Shown here in pieces: positions 1-7,583 of a stretch of 64,000 bases of DNA; the first letter of the stretch is position 1, and every line of letters starts with the position of its first letter. The notes below the pieces were generated by a model, which was not told the origin of the DNA, made no database searches, and saw only the letters and a list, made by a program, of their open reading frames with translations. The stretch is from Oscillospiraceae bacterium (lineage in GTDB: Bacteria; Bacillota; Clostridia; Oscillospirales; Oscillospiraceae), in the NCBI GenBank assembly GCA_017398725.1, contig JAFQFA010000004.1, positions 1 through 64,000 on the forward strand. Reading direction: 5' to 3'. Position numbers and translations under genes: made by a program.

Positions 1-105
1 CCCGGCCTCGCGAATGCTCAGCCACCCCCCACACAAGTGCGGGGGCAAGGGATATGCAGATATGTCCTGCGTTTTGCCGATTTGGGGGTTCTTTGACATG
101 CTGAA

Positions 106-136
106 CAGCCCGGGAGCGGTAACCGCTCCCGGGCTG
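106..136 (-). terminator. Hairpin downstream of nagB
   Basis: A near-perfect 15-bp inverted repeat with a one-base centre lies 12 bases beyond the nagB stop. The tract following the stem on the minus strand is not U-rich, so it may be a weak intrinsic terminator or a 3' stabilising hairpin. Confidence 0.55.
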
Positions 137-147
137 ATGCTTTTATA

Positions 148-933
148 TTACTGCTCGTCTTTGTAGATTTCCTTGAAGTACTTGTAGGTATCCACCTTCA
201 GCTCGCCGCAGGCAGCTTCGTCGCAGGCAACGATGCCGTCGGGGTGCAGCTGCAGAGCGCTGATGGTCCATGCGTGGTCCACGCCGCCTTCCACACAGTG
301 GCGCAGGGCACGGGCCTTGTGGTGACCGTTGATCACCAGCAGCACCTGCTTGGAATCACAAACCGTGCCGACACCCACAGAAAGGGCGGTCTTGGGAACC
401 TTGTTGGGGTCGTTGTCGAAGAAACGGGAGTTGGCGATCAGGGTATCCTGTGTCAGCGCCCGGACACCGGTGCGGGAGGTCAGGCTGGTAAAGGGTTCGT
501 TGAAAGCAATGTGGCCGTCCACGCCGCTGCCGCCCAAGAACAGGTCGATGCCGCCGTAGGAGGCGATCTTGTCCTCGTAACGCTTGCACTCAGCTTCCAG
601 ATCTTCTGCCATGCCGTTGAGGATATTTACATTCTCAGCGGGGATGTCGATGTGGTTAAAGAAGTTGTCATGCATGAAGTACCAGTAGCTCTGGTCATGC
701 TCCCTAGGCAGGCCAACATATTCGTCCATGTTGAAGGTCACCACATTCTTAAAAGTGACCAGACCGGCCTTGTTCATTTCGATCAAGCGCTTATAAGTAC
801 CCAGAGGGGAAGAACCGGTGGGCAGACCCAGCACGAAGGGGCGGTCACCCTTGTGGTTGTTGATGGCGTTGGCAATATGCTGCGCAGTCCAAGCGGACAT
901 TTCTTCATAGTCGTTTTTAATGATCAGTTTCAT
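148..933 (-). CDS. nagB: Glucosamine-6-phosphate deaminase
   Basis: NagB converts glucosamine-6-phosphate to fructose-6-phosphate and ammonia in the cytosol, feeding amino sugars into glycolysis. The 261-residue product has the family length and shows the N-terminal [11 protein letters not shown] phosphate loop, the catalytic region NMDEYVGLP and the [14 protein letters not shown] motif. The ATG at 933 is chosen because GGAG lies 8-11 bases upstream; a longer TTG reading at 948 would place the start inside the ribosome site. It is transcribed alone from a near-consensus promoter at 981-1009. The usual partner nagA is not in the window. Confidence 0.96.
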   Translation of the reverse strand: MKLIIKNDYEEMSAWTAQHIANAINNHKGDRPFVLGLPTGSSPLGTYKRLIEMNKAGLVTFKNVVTFNMDEYVGLPREHDQSYWYFMHDNFFNHIDIPAENVNILNGMAEDLEAECKRYEDKIASYGGIDLFLGGSGVDGHIAFNEPFTSLTSRTGVRALTQDTLIANSRFFDNDPNKVPKTALSVGVGTVCDSKQVLLVINGHHKARALRHCVEGGVDHAWTISALQLHPDGIVACDEAACGELKVDTYKYFKEIYKDEQ

Positions 934-980
934 ATTTACACACTCCAAAAACGGATTCGGGAGAGATCTCCCACGGAAAA

Positions 981-1009
981 ATTATACACCCATGTTTTTT
1001 ATTTGTAAA
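981..1009 (-). promoter_or_regulatory. nagB promoter
   Basis: On the minus strand the sequence reads TTTACA, 17 bases, TATAAT, which is a near-consensus vegetative promoter about 50 bases upstream of the nagB ATG. Confidence 0.8.
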
Positions 1010-1030
1010 TAAAAAATTTTGTGATAAGCC

Positions 1031-1058
1031 TTGTAAAATGATGGGCGGCGGCTATAAT
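1031..1058 (+). promoter_or_regulatory. Promoter of the radical SAM gene
   Basis: TTGTAA, a 16-base spacer and TATAAT precede the radical SAM gene. It is back to back with the nagB promoter; the two -35 boxes are about 20 bases apart. Confidence 0.65.
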
Positions 1059-1079
1059 GGAGAAAAGGAGGGGAGCGGT

Positions 1080-1904
1080 ATGTATTCACGGGCTTATGTA
1101 GAGATCACCAATATCTGCAACATGGCATGTTCTTTTTGCCACGGGCATAGCCGCAGACCCGCCCGGATGGAGGAAGGGCAATTTGCCCGGGTGCTGGAGC
1201 AGCTTTCCGGGAAAACGGAATATATCTACTATCATCTCATGGGCGAACCTTTGACCCATCCTAAGCTGCCTGCCTTTATCAAAATGGCGACCCGGCAGGG
1301 CTTCCGGTCGGTAATCACCACCAACGGAACGTTGCTTGCCAAGCGGGGCGGGGAATTGCTGCAAGCCGGTCTGCACAAGGTCAGCATCTCCTTGCACAGC
1401 TTTGAAGGAAAGGATCCGGCGGCGCAGGAGGTCTATTTGCAGGAATGCGCGTCCTTCGCAAAAGAAGCGGCAAATGCCGGTGTTTTGGTATCTTTCCGGT
1501 TATGGAATCGGGGGTTTGACGGCGGGAATAATGACACTGCTTTGGCGGTTTTGCGCCGGTGTATACCGGGGCAGTGGCAGGAAAATTCCCGGGGCTACCG
1601 GATCCGGGATCGGGTGTTTTTGGAGTATGGTGACCGGTTTGCGTGGCCGGACAGGGAAGCGCAAGATATGGGGAATTCCGTTTATTGCTATGGGCTGAAG
1701 GACCATTTTGGCATTCTTTGCGACGGCACGGTGGTGCCTTGCTGCCTAGATAGCGATGGCATTATCAATTTGGGCAATGTGTTTACCCAAGACTTGGGAC
1801 AGATCTTAGCATCTCCCCGGGCAGAGGCGATGAAAAAGGGCTTTGCCTGCCGGCAGGCTGCTGAGGACTTATGCCGCCGCTGCGGTTACGCCCGCAGATT
1901 TTGA
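1080..1904 (+). CDS. Radical SAM/SPASM domain protein
   Basis: The 274-residue product starts with a radical SAM core: CNMACSFC near residues 13-20 is the CxxxCxxC ligand set for the SAM-cleaving 4Fe-4S cluster, followed by YHLMGEPLTHP and ITTNGTLL. The C-terminal third has a SPASM-like cysteine set (CDGTVVPCC, then C, C, C in the last 25 residues) that would bind auxiliary clusters. SPASM enzymes often modify peptides or activate sulfatases, but no precursor peptide or sulfatase lies beside it, so the substrate is unknown. The ATG at 1080 follows a strong AAAGGAGGGG site; earlier in-frame codons lack one. It is a single-gene unit ended by a strong terminator. Confidence 0.85.
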   Translation: MYSRAYVEITNICNMACSFCHGHSRRPARMEEGQFARVLEQLSGKTEYIYYHLMGEPLTHPKLPAFIKMATRQGFRSVITTNGTLLAKRGGELLQAGLHKVSISLHSFEGKDPAAQEVYLQECASFAKEAANAGVLVSFRLWNRGFDGGNNDTALAVLRRCIPGQWQENSRGYRIRDRVFLEYGDRFAWPDREAQDMGNSVYCYGLKDHFGILCDGTVVPCCLDSDGIINLGNVFTQDLGQILASPRAEAMKKGFACRQAAEDLCRRCGYARRF

Positions 1905-1936
1905 AAACCCAGACGCTTAAGCGTCTGGGTTTTTGT
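1905..1936 (+). terminator. Intrinsic terminator after the radical SAM gene
   Basis: A perfect 14-bp inverted repeat starts right after the stop codon and is followed by a T run. Confidence 0.9.
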
Positions 1937-2046
1937 TATTTACAATGGTTTTGGTGTATTCATATAGCAAATTGTCCATATCACCCCATTCTTTTAGGGG
2001 TTATTATAGCAGACCTATAGAAAAAAATAACAAGGGAATCGATTTT

Positions 2047-2061
2047 GCAATAGACTATTGC
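2047..2061. promoter_or_regulatory. Dyad overlapping the -35 of the symporter promoter
   Basis: GCAATAG-A-CTATTGC is a perfect 7-bp inverted repeat around a single base. Its right arm overlaps the -35 box, which is the usual position of a repressor operator. The regulator is unknown. Confidence 0.5.
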
Positions 2062-2086
2062 GATTACAAACCGGATGTGTTACAAT
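2058..2086 (+). promoter_or_regulatory. Promoter of the AGCS symporter gene
   Basis: TTGCGA, 17 bases, TACAAT, ending 34 bases upstream of the ATG at 2121. Confidence 0.6.
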
Positions 2087-2120
2087 TTATTCATACTTTC
2101 AACAGGAAAAGAGGTTTTTT

Positions 2121-3512
2121 ATGCAAGCGATTCTGGATTTCATCACCGGCCCGCTGAACACCTTTGCATGGATGTATGTGCTACTGCCCTGTGTGCTGGC
2201 AGGCGGTCTGTTTTTCACCATCCGCTACCGGGGTATTCAGTTTGGTAAATTCGGCTACATGCTCAAAAACACCATCGGTAAGGTCTTTGTGAAACAGGAA
2301 GCCAAAGCGGGCGCGGTTACACCTTTTCAGGCGATGACTACCGCTTTGGCGGCGACTGTGGGTACCGGTAATATTATCGGCACCAGTCAGGCCATTGCGT
2401 TGGGCGGCTACGGCGCGCTGCTGTGGCTGTGGATCGCTGCGCTGTTTGGCATGATTATTAAGTTCGCGGAAGTAACACTGGCAGTCCACTACCGGGAGCG
2501 GAATGAAAAGGGCGACTGGGTTGGCGGTCCTATGTACTACATTACAAAAGGCATGGGCAAGAACTGGAAGTGGTTGGCCATCCTGTTTGCGATCTTTGCG
2601 ATCCTTGCATCTTTCGGTATCGGCAATCTGTCTCAGGCCAACAGTATCGCATCCTCTTTGAATAATGCCATCATAGCCTTTGCGCCTTCCATGGCAGCAA
2701 ACCAAAATACCGTCAGCCTGATTGCCGGTATTGCCTTGGCTACGGTGACGGCCATCGCGTTGCTGGGTGGTATCAAGCGGATCGGCAAGGTCACAGAGCT
2801 GATGGTGCCCTTTATGAGCATCTTGTACATTGGGTTTACACTGACTGTGGTGTTTTCCAACATCGGCAATGTGGGCAACGCCTTTGGCCTCATTTTCACG
2901 GCTGCATTTACGCCCAAGGCTGTTTTGGGCGCAGCCAGCGGCATTGCCTTGAAGGAAGCACTGGTCTGGGGTCTGCGCCGCAGTGCCTTCTCTAACGAGG
3001 CTGGCCTTGGTTCTGCCGCCATTGCCCATGCTGCCGCGGAGACCGATAGCGCGGTGAAGCAGGGTCTGTACGGCATTTTTGAAGTCTTTGCTGACACCTT
3101 GGTAATTTGCACCCTCACCGGCTTGACGATCATCGTCAGCGGTGTGGATATCGGTTTCGGCGTGAAGCCCGGCTCCGAGCTCATCACCGCCGCCTTGGCT
3201 ACCGTGTTCGGTCAGAAATTTGCGGCGCTGTTTGTGGCAATTGCGCTGATGTTCTTTGCCTACTCCACCATTCTGGGTTGGTCCTTGTACGGCACCCGCT
3301 GCACCGAATACCTTGTGGGCATGAAGGCTACCCGGGTATATCAGGTGGTTTTTGTGGCAATGATCGTAGTAGGTACTACCACCTCCTTGGATGTGGCGTG
3401 GGATGTAGCCGATACCTTCAACGGGCTGATGGCGATTCCCAACTTCATCGCTTTGTTTGCGCTCTCCGGCGTGGTAGCAAAGCTGACAAAGGAATATTTT
3501 GCCAAGAAATAA
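2121..3512 (+). CDS. Alanine/glycine:cation symporter (AGCS family)
   Basis: This 463-residue polytopic membrane protein (about 11 hydrophobic segments) imports small neutral amino acids, usually alanine or glycine, with sodium or protons. Family signatures are visible: TVGTGNIIGTSQAIALGGYGAL near the N-terminus, GGPMYYITKGMG, and SNEAGLGSAAIAHAAAET in the second half. The ATG at 2121 follows AGGAAAAGAGG; the open frame upstream overlaps the promoter and is ignored. It is a single-gene unit between two terminators. No glycine riboswitch was recognised in the leader; instead a short perfect dyad overlaps the -35 box, suggesting control by a DNA-binding regulator. Confidence 0.93.
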   Translation: MQAILDFITGPLNTFAWMYVLLPCVLAGGLFFTIRYRGIQFGKFGYMLKNTIGKVFVKQEAKAGAVTPFQAMTTALAATVGTGNIIGTSQAIALGGYGALLWLWIAALFGMIIKFAEVTLAVHYRERNEKGDWVGGPMYYITKGMGKNWKWLAILFAIFAILASFGIGNLSQANSIASSLNNAIIAFAPSMAANQNTVSLIAGIALATVTAIALLGGIKRIGKVTELMVPFMSILYIGFTLTVVFSNIGNVGNAFGLIFTAAFTPKAVLGAASGIALKEALVWGLRRSAFSNEAGLGSAAIAHAAAETDSAVKQGLYGIFEVFADTLVICTLTGLTIIVSGVDIGFGVKPGSELITAALATVFGQKFAALFVAIALMFFAYSTILGWSLYGTRCTEYLVGMKATRVYQVVFVAMIVVGTTTSLDVAWDVADTFNGLMAIPNFIALFALSGVVAKLTKEYFAKK

Positions 3513-3524
3513 CATAGAAAATGC

Positions 3525-3554
3525 AAAGTGCCTGCCCTCCGGCAGGCACTTTTT
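3525..3554 (+). terminator. Intrinsic terminator after the symporter gene
   Basis: A 12-bp perfect stem with a CTCC loop is followed by a T run. Confidence 0.92.
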
Positions 3555-3559
3555 ATGTC

Positions 3560-3745
3560 AAATTCCAATTTATCGGGCTGTTTCCAAACAACACCGCAGG
3601 GCGAGACCAAGGCCCACCCTACAATGGCGTACGGCGAATTTTCAATCAATCGGAATTTATCGCCTCGCACATTTTTACGCCACCGGAATACCATGGAATG
3701 AGCGGTGTAAGACCCCTCAAAAATCTTCTGTGCGGAGGTACTTTT
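3560..3745. repeat. Repeat-like intergenic stretch with AAATTCCAATTT end
   Basis: The stretch begins with AAATTCCAATTTATCGG, the terminal motif shared with the elements at 9058, 22244 and 58585, and continues with a segment (TGTTTCCAA then CGCAGGGCGAGACC) that resembles the one at 15489-15525. No gene is seen before the micropeptide at 3746. Confidence 0.5.
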
Positions 3746-3892
3746 ATGTGCAATAACGGTTGTTTCGGTGGTAACTGGTGCTGGATCATCATCCTGCTGA
3801 TCCTCTTCTGCGGCTGCGGCAACAGCGGCACTTTCAGCAACAATGGCTGCGGCAATCACTGCGGCTGTGACAACAACTGCGGCTGCTGCTAA
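3746..3892 (+). CDS. Cysteine-rich 48-residue membrane micropeptide
   Basis: The 48-residue product has 11 cysteines. The order is a short Cys/Gly/Asn head, one hydrophobic segment (WCWIIILLILFC, residues 11-22) and a Gly/Asn/Cys tail with CGC repeats ending in CC. The ATG at 3746 has GGAGG seven bases upstream and the gene ends in a GC-rich hairpin, so it is very probably translated. Similar tiny Cys-rich single-span proteins occur in related Clostridia without a known role; metal binding, a spore or envelope component, or a disulfide-linked surface peptide are guesses. The reading frame upstream of the ATG is part of a repeat and is not coding. Confidence 0.65.
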   Translation: MCNNGCFGGNWCWIIILLILFCGCGNSGTFSNNGCGNHCGCDNNCGCC

Positions 3893-3901
3893 TGGAAAAA
3901 A

Positions 3902-3921
3902 GGCGCCCCGAAAGGGGCGCC
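3902..3921. terminator. Bidirectional terminator between micropeptide and DUF4363 gene
   Basis: GGCGCCCC-GAAA-GGGGCGCC is flanked by an A run on the left and AAATTTTATTT on the right, so it can end transcription from both converging genes. Confidence 0.88.
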
Positions 3922-3930
3922 AAATTTTAT

Positions 3931-4302
3931 TTACAGGAAGTTCCACCAAGTGGGGCTGTGATTTTCCGCCGTGGCGCGGACAAGCTGGGAAAGCCGCATG
4001 CAAAGAGCGGAAAGCTCCTCGGCCAGCCCCTGACGGGCATAGGCTTCCGCTTGGGCAAACAGGCTGTCGATCTCGTCCATAGGTCCGTGGTCCGATAAGA
4101 TCGCCATGCCATTCCAATGATGATCCCAGTCCTGCCGCGCTTTTTTCAGCAGCTGTGCGGCATCTTCCTGTTGGGGCGTCATTGCTGCCTGCTCCAAGAG
4201 TTGCGCGATGGGCTCGTGGGAGTTCGTTACCGCCTGCGCGCAGTACATACCCAGCGCCAGAAGCAGAATCATTAGACCCACGCCAAACCAAAAACGCCCC
4301 AT
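3931..4302 (-). CDS. DUF4363 family protein
   Basis: The 123-residue protein has one N-terminal hydrophobic segment (residues 4-24, FWFGVGLMILLLALGMYCA) followed by a helical, Gln/Ala-rich domain rich in Trp near the end. This matches the DUF4363 family, which in Clostridia is normally encoded directly after a DUF421 (YetF-like) gene. Here the ATG is 5 bases beyond the stop of the DUF421 gene, with GAAAGGAG inside that gene's end, so the two are translated from one message. The protein is predicted to be membrane-anchored with its domain outside. The function is unknown. Confidence 0.82.
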   Translation of the reverse strand: MGRFWFGVGLMILLLALGMYCAQAVTNSHEPIAQLLEQAAMTPQQEDAAQLLKKARQDWDHHWNGMAILSDHGPMDEIDSLFAQAEAYARQGLAEELSALCMRLSQLVRATAENHSPTWWNFL

Positions 4303-4307
4303 TCCGG

Positions 4308-4976
4308 CTACTCCTTTCGATAAAACAAAATATGATCCGCCTTATCCACGGTCAAAAGCCATGTGCCGGATACGGATGCGTGCTTTTCCTTTAACACCCG
4401 GTCTACCCAAGCCCGATCTTTTCCCGCCACCTGCAGATTCCCTTCCATCAATTTGCCGTCGGAGATAATGGTCACCGGCAGAAATTGCTTTTTTGCCGGG
4501 ATTCCGGCTTCTGCTGCCGAGGCAGGACGGTCCTTGGGGTAGGGGAATACAGAAAGATTTCCGTTTGTCTCCAGAATGGCAAACTGCACACTTCTTAGAT
4601 CCAGAATATCCTTTTCCCGCAGATGCCCGGTCAGCTCATCCAGCGTTACCCGGGTCTTGCGAAGATTTTGCTGAAGGATATTTCCGTTTTCAATCAAAAT
4701 TACCGGCTTGCCGCACAGAAGCTTCCGTACACCCATATTTTTCATGGATAAGAAGCTGAGGATCAGCTCCATGCCCAGCACCGTCAGAATGGGCACGAGG
4801 CCGGTAAATAAAGGGATCCCTTCCTCCTGCATGGGGATAGAGGCCAAATTGGCTACCAGCATGGTCACCACAAATTCCGAAGGCTCCATCTGCCCGATCT
4901 GTCGCTTACCCATCATGCGGATTACTGCAATGAGCACACTGTAAAGCACAACGGTGCGCAAGTAAGAAACAATCAA
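4308..4976 (-). CDS. DUF421 (YetF-like) membrane protein
   Basis: The 222-residue protein shows the YetF layout: three N-terminal hydrophobic helices with RMMGKRQIGQMEPSEFVV, then the characteristic cytosolic domain (KPVILIENGNIL, LRKTRVTLDELTGHLREK). YetF-type proteins are linked to the spore or cell envelope, but their biochemistry is unclear. The start is a TTG at 4976 with AAGGTGG eight bases upstream; family members begin at this point, which supports it. Unusually, the ribosome site lies in the stem of a terminator-like hairpin whose U run touches the start codon (see 4981-5016). Confidence 0.87.
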   Translation of the reverse strand: MIVSYLRTVVLYSVLIAVIRMMGKRQIGQMEPSEFVVTMLVANLASIPMQEEGIPLFTGLVPILTVLGMELILSFLSMKNMGVRKLLCGKPVILIENGNILQQNLRKTRVTLDELTGHLREKDILDLRSVQFAILETNGNLSVFPYPKDRPASAAEAGIPAKKQFLPVTIISDGKLMEGNLQVAGKDRAWVDRVLKEKHASVSGTWLLTVDKADHILFYRKE

Positions 4977-4980
4977 AAAA

Positions 4981-5016
4981 CCGCCACCTTTTGGATAGCA
5001 TTCCCAAAGATGGCGG
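4981..5016 (-). promoter_or_regulatory. Terminator/attenuator-like hairpin enclosing the DUF421 ribosome site
   Basis: On the minus strand, arms 5016-5003 and 4994-4981 pair (12 of 14) and are followed at once by TTTTTTG, which includes the TTG start. The ribosome site AAGGTGG is inside the distal arm. A second perfect 8-bp hairpin (5040-5058) lies upstream. This could attenuate transcription or block initiation. Confidence 0.5.
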
Positions 5017-5286
5017 TGATATACCTAAAAATAGCGAAAGCCGCAGGCGACCTGCGGCTTCTGCAACAAGAAAAAGAGGAAAAATGAAAAGGTTGAATCC
5101 ATATCTTCAACACTATGTTAATAGATAAATATGAAGAAAAAAAGCAGTAAAATATTAAAAATGTATTAAGTTAGCGAATATATGCATAGGGGGAAACGAA
5201 ATAGCCGGTTTTGTGACATTGTCACGGAAAGATCCCCAAAAATCGGGTATCATACACTCAGAAAGAAAACAAAGGAGGAAAATAAA
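5017..5286. other. Intergenic region upstream of trxA
   Basis: The region is AT-rich and gene-free. It holds a perfect hairpin (5040-5058), an inverted repeat GTTGAA...TTCAAC near 5091-5110, and the dyad GTGAC-ATT-GTCAC at 5213-5225. I do not see a clean vegetative promoter for trxA; the nearest -10-like hexamer TATCAT at 5249-5254 lacks a convincing -35. Confidence 0.5.
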
Positions 5287-5595
5287 ATGGCAAGTGTAAA
5301 TGTGAATCAAAATAATTTCCGTCAGGAAGTTTTAGAATCGGCAAAGCCGGTGCTGCTGGATTTTTGGGCAAGCTGGTGCGGACCCTGCCGGATGGTGCTT
5401 CCCCTTGTGGAGCAGATCGCCGAGGAACGGCCGGATATCAAGGTGTGCAAGATCAATGTGGACGAGCAGCCGGAGCTGGCAGCCCAGTTTAATGTTATGA
5501 GCATCCCCACCTTGGTGGTGTTGGAGGGGGGCAAGGAGCTGCAACGGGCATCCGGCGCCCGCCCCAAGGATGCCATTGAAGCCATGCTGCCCTAG
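5287..5595 (+). CDS. trxA: Thioredoxin
   Basis: A 102-residue cytosolic thioredoxin. The active site WASWCGPC has its redox pair at Cys31 and Cys34, and the cis-proline turn is MSIPTLVV. It passes electrons from the reductase encoded 42 bases downstream to target disulfides such as ribonucleotide reductase and peroxidases. The ATG at 5287 follows AAAGGAGG; earlier in-frame ATGs lie in the leader and lack a site. The operon trxA-trxB is closed by a strong terminator. Confidence 0.96.
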   Translation: MASVNVNQNNFRQEVLESAKPVLLDFWASWCGPCRMVLPLVEQIAEERPDIKVCKINVDEQPELAAQFNVMSIPTLVVLEGGKELQRASGARPKDAIEAMLP

Positions 5596-5637
5596 TTCCG
5601 ATTGGATGGTGGCAAACAGCTGGAAGGAGGAGAGAAA

Positions 5638-6564
5638 ATGGAGAACCGCTTTGATATGATTATTATAGGTGGCGGCCCCGGAGGCTACAGCGCCGCATTG
5701 TATGCAGCCCGTTCCGGCCTGAAAACACTGGTTTTGGAGAAATTTTCTGCCGGGGGCCAGCTGGGGCAGACCCATTGGATCGATAATTACCCCGGTTTCC
5801 CTGAGGGGATCGACGGGTTCACACTGGCGCAGCAAATGCAAAGTCAGGCCCACCGATTCGGCGCCGAGACCCGCTACGAACAGGTAATCCGTTTGGAGCT
5901 GCAGGCACAGCCGAAGCGCGTGCATACCGCAAAGCAAACCTATTTGGCAAAAACGGTGGTGTTTGCCACCGGTGCAAACGCCCGACCGCTGGGGCTTGCG
6001 GGAGAGGAAGCGTTGATCGGGCGAGGGGTCGGTTACTGCGCCGCCTGCGACGGTATGTTTTACAAGGGGAAAACGGTGGTGGTTGTAGGCGGCGGCAATA
6101 CCGCGGCATCAGATGCGCTGTTGTTATCCCGGGTGGCGGAAAAGGTGATTCTGGTGCATCGGCGGGATACGCTGCGAGCCACAAAAGTATATCATTCGCC
6201 CCTTCTGAACGCCCCCAATGTGCAGTTTCGTTGGGATAGTGAGGTGGTGGCACTGCAGGGGCAGGAACGGCTTACCGGCGTGACAGTGAAAAATTTGAAA
6301 ACCGGCGGGATAGAGGAAATTTCCTGCCAAGGCTTGTTTGTCAGCATCGGGCGGCTTCCCAATTCCGCATTGGCAGAAGGACAGCTGACACTGGATGATG
6401 GCGGCTATATCCAAACAGACGGCACCCCCCAAACGGAAATTGCCGGCGTTTATGCGGTAGGGGATGTGCGCAATACCCCCTTGCGGCAAGTGGTCACGGC
6501 AGTGGCGGACGGTGCTTTGGCAGTCCATCAGGCAGAATTTTACCTTTCTCAACAGGAAAGTTGA
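5638..6564 (+). CDS. trxB: Thioredoxin reductase
   Basis: This 308-residue FAD enzyme reduces thioredoxin. It shows an N-terminal FAD Rossmann motif (IIIGGGPGGYSAALYAARSG), the redox disulfide CAACDG near residues 135-140, an NAD(P)-binding GGGNTAASDA and the C-terminal FAD motif GVYAVGDVRNTPLRQ. The ATG at 5638 has GGAGGAG eight bases upstream. The pyridine-nucleotide specificity cannot be fixed by eye. The gene follows trxA on the same strand with no terminator between them. Confidence 0.95.
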   Translation: MENRFDMIIIGGGPGGYSAALYAARSGLKTLVLEKFSAGGQLGQTHWIDNYPGFPEGIDGFTLAQQMQSQAHRFGAETRYEQVIRLELQAQPKRVHTAKQTYLAKTVVFATGANARPLGLAGEEALIGRGVGYCAACDGMFYKGKTVVVVGGGNTAASDALLLSRVAEKVILVHRRDTLRATKVYHSPLLNAPNVQFRWDSEVVALQGQERLTGVTVKNLKTGGIEEISCQGLFVSIGRLPNSALAEGQLTLDDGGYIQTDGTPQTEIAGVYAVGDVRNTPLRQVVTAVADGALAVHQAEFYLSQQES

Positions 6565-6577
6565 AAATATATTGAAA

Positions 6578-6610
6578 AAGCCCCCGGTACACCTTGTGCC
6601 GGGGGCTTTG
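6578..6610 (+). terminator. Intrinsic terminator after trxB
   Basis: AAAGCCCCCGG pairs with CCGGGGGCTTT around a short loop, followed by TTTG. Confidence 0.85.
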
Positions 6611-6651
6611 TTATGTTATAGTAACAGCATCAAGAGAAAGAAGGTGCGGCT

Positions 6652-7416
6652 GTGAAAGAATTTTTCCATTACTTTTTCGGCGCGGGTACGCAGCAGGAGT
6701 TTGCCCTGTTTACCCCTGCCCATATTGCGCCCATTGTTTGGATGATCGCGATGATCCTGCTGATCCGGCGGTTCAAAGAATCTTTGAAGGGCTGGAAGCA
6801 TGAGCCGGCCATCCGCTATGTGCTGGCCTTTGCGTTGATCTGTTCAGAAATGGCCTATTACTGGCGTTTGGTGGGCCTTCCGGAGCTGGGCCCCAATCCG
6901 GTGGAGAATCTGCCCATCGGTGTTTGCGGCTGGGCGGTGATCTTTTGCAGCTTTATGGTCATCGGCAAGACTCAGAGCCTGTTTGACATTTCCTATTTCT
7001 GGCTGCTTTGCGGCTCGGTGTTTGCCTTGCTGACCCCCACGCCCCTGAACTATACCGGCCCAACCCGGTTCCGGTATTATCAGTTCTGGGCGGAGCATAC
7101 TTTGGGCTATATCGCTGTTTTCTACATGATCTTTGTCCACGGCATGCGTCCTACGGTAAAATCCGCCATCCGTTCGTGGATTGCTCTGTTTGTGATGGCA
7201 GTGATCGCTTATTGCACCAATGTGATGCTTCCCGGTGCCAACTACCTGTTTATGGCAAAGCCGGAGGCCGCGCCCTCTGTGCTGGATATCCTGCCGCCTA
7301 ACTTTGCTTTGCGGCTCACCATTATGGCAGCGGTGATCACGGCGCTGTACGTTGTGGCATATCTGCCTTGGTATCTCAAGGACCGGAAAGCCCAAAAACA
7401 GACCCAAAGCGTTTAA
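6652..7416 (+). CDS. YwaF/TMEM164-like integral membrane protein
   Basis: The 254-residue protein has about seven hydrophobic helices and an N-terminal FFGAGTQQEFALFTPAHI, ending with a charged tail. Conserved-looking polar residues sit in the membrane core (YYWR, NLPIGVCGWAV, FWAEHTLGY). The pattern fits the YwaF family of Firmicutes and distant eukaryotic TMEM164 proteins; the bacterial role is unknown. The start is GTG at 6652 with GAAGGTG upstream. It is a single gene after the trxB terminator. No clear promoter hexamers were identified in the 40-base gap. Confidence 0.75.
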   Translation: MKEFFHYFFGAGTQQEFALFTPAHIAPIVWMIAMILLIRRFKESLKGWKHEPAIRYVLAFALICSEMAYYWRLVGLPELGPNPVENLPIGVCGWAVIFCSFMVIGKTQSLFDISYFWLLCGSVFALLTPTPLNYTGPTRFRYYQFWAEHTLGYIAVFYMIFVHGMRPTVKSAIRSWIALFVMAVIAYCTNVMLPGANYLFMAKPEAAPSVLDILPPNFALRLTIMAAVITALYVVAYLPWYLKDRKAQKQTQSV

Positions 7417-7427
7417 ACTGTTATAAA

Positions 7428-7577
7428 AAGAAATGACCCCCGGTGGCTACCGAATCACTGTAGCCCTCGGGGGTCACTTCATTTCGTTGTTGGGTTCTAC
7501 CATCGGTGTAACCTCGCTTTCTGCGGATTTGGGATCCTGACTTCTTTGAGATCCCGGATGATTTCATCCCTCTTTGT
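7428..7577 (-). ncRNA. Probable small structured RNA of about 150 nt
   Basis: On the minus strand a promoter (TTGCAA, 17 bases, TATTAT) is followed by about 150 bases ending in a 17-bp GC-rich terminator stem (7434-7476) and TTTCTTTTT. The body contains local stems: GGATGA/TCATCC near 7569-7556 and GGGATC/GGATCCC near 7554-7530. A frame of 48 codons spans it, but its ATG directly abuts a poor ribosome site and the frame runs through the terminator, so I take the product to be RNA. The family is not recognised; 6S, raiA and Clostridiales-1 RNAs are candidates to test. Confidence 0.6.
7434..7476 (-). terminator. Terminator of the small RNA
   Basis: A long stem (TGACCCCCG pairing with CGGGGGTCA, then GGCTAC with GTAGCC after a small internal mismatch) is followed on the minus strand by TTTCTTTTTA. 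It converges with the end of the YwaF-like gene and may serve both. Confidence 0.85.
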
Positions 7578-7583
7578 ACTTTT

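Noticed and set aside
1-99. A minus-strand frame starting at 99 (MSKNPQIGKTQDISAYPLPP...) and running off the left edge
   Set aside because: No ribosome site, it starts inside the hairpin-flanking sequence, and too little is visible to recognise a family.
1937-2120. Glycine riboswitch before the amino acid symporter
   Set aside because: No tandem aptamer-like stems were found; only a short promoter-overlapping dyad is evident.
5211-5227. Rex- or CRP-type operator upstream of trxA (TTGTGACATTGTCACGG)
   Set aside because: Symmetry is centred on three bases, not the spacing of known Rex or CRP sites, so only a generic dyad is claimed.
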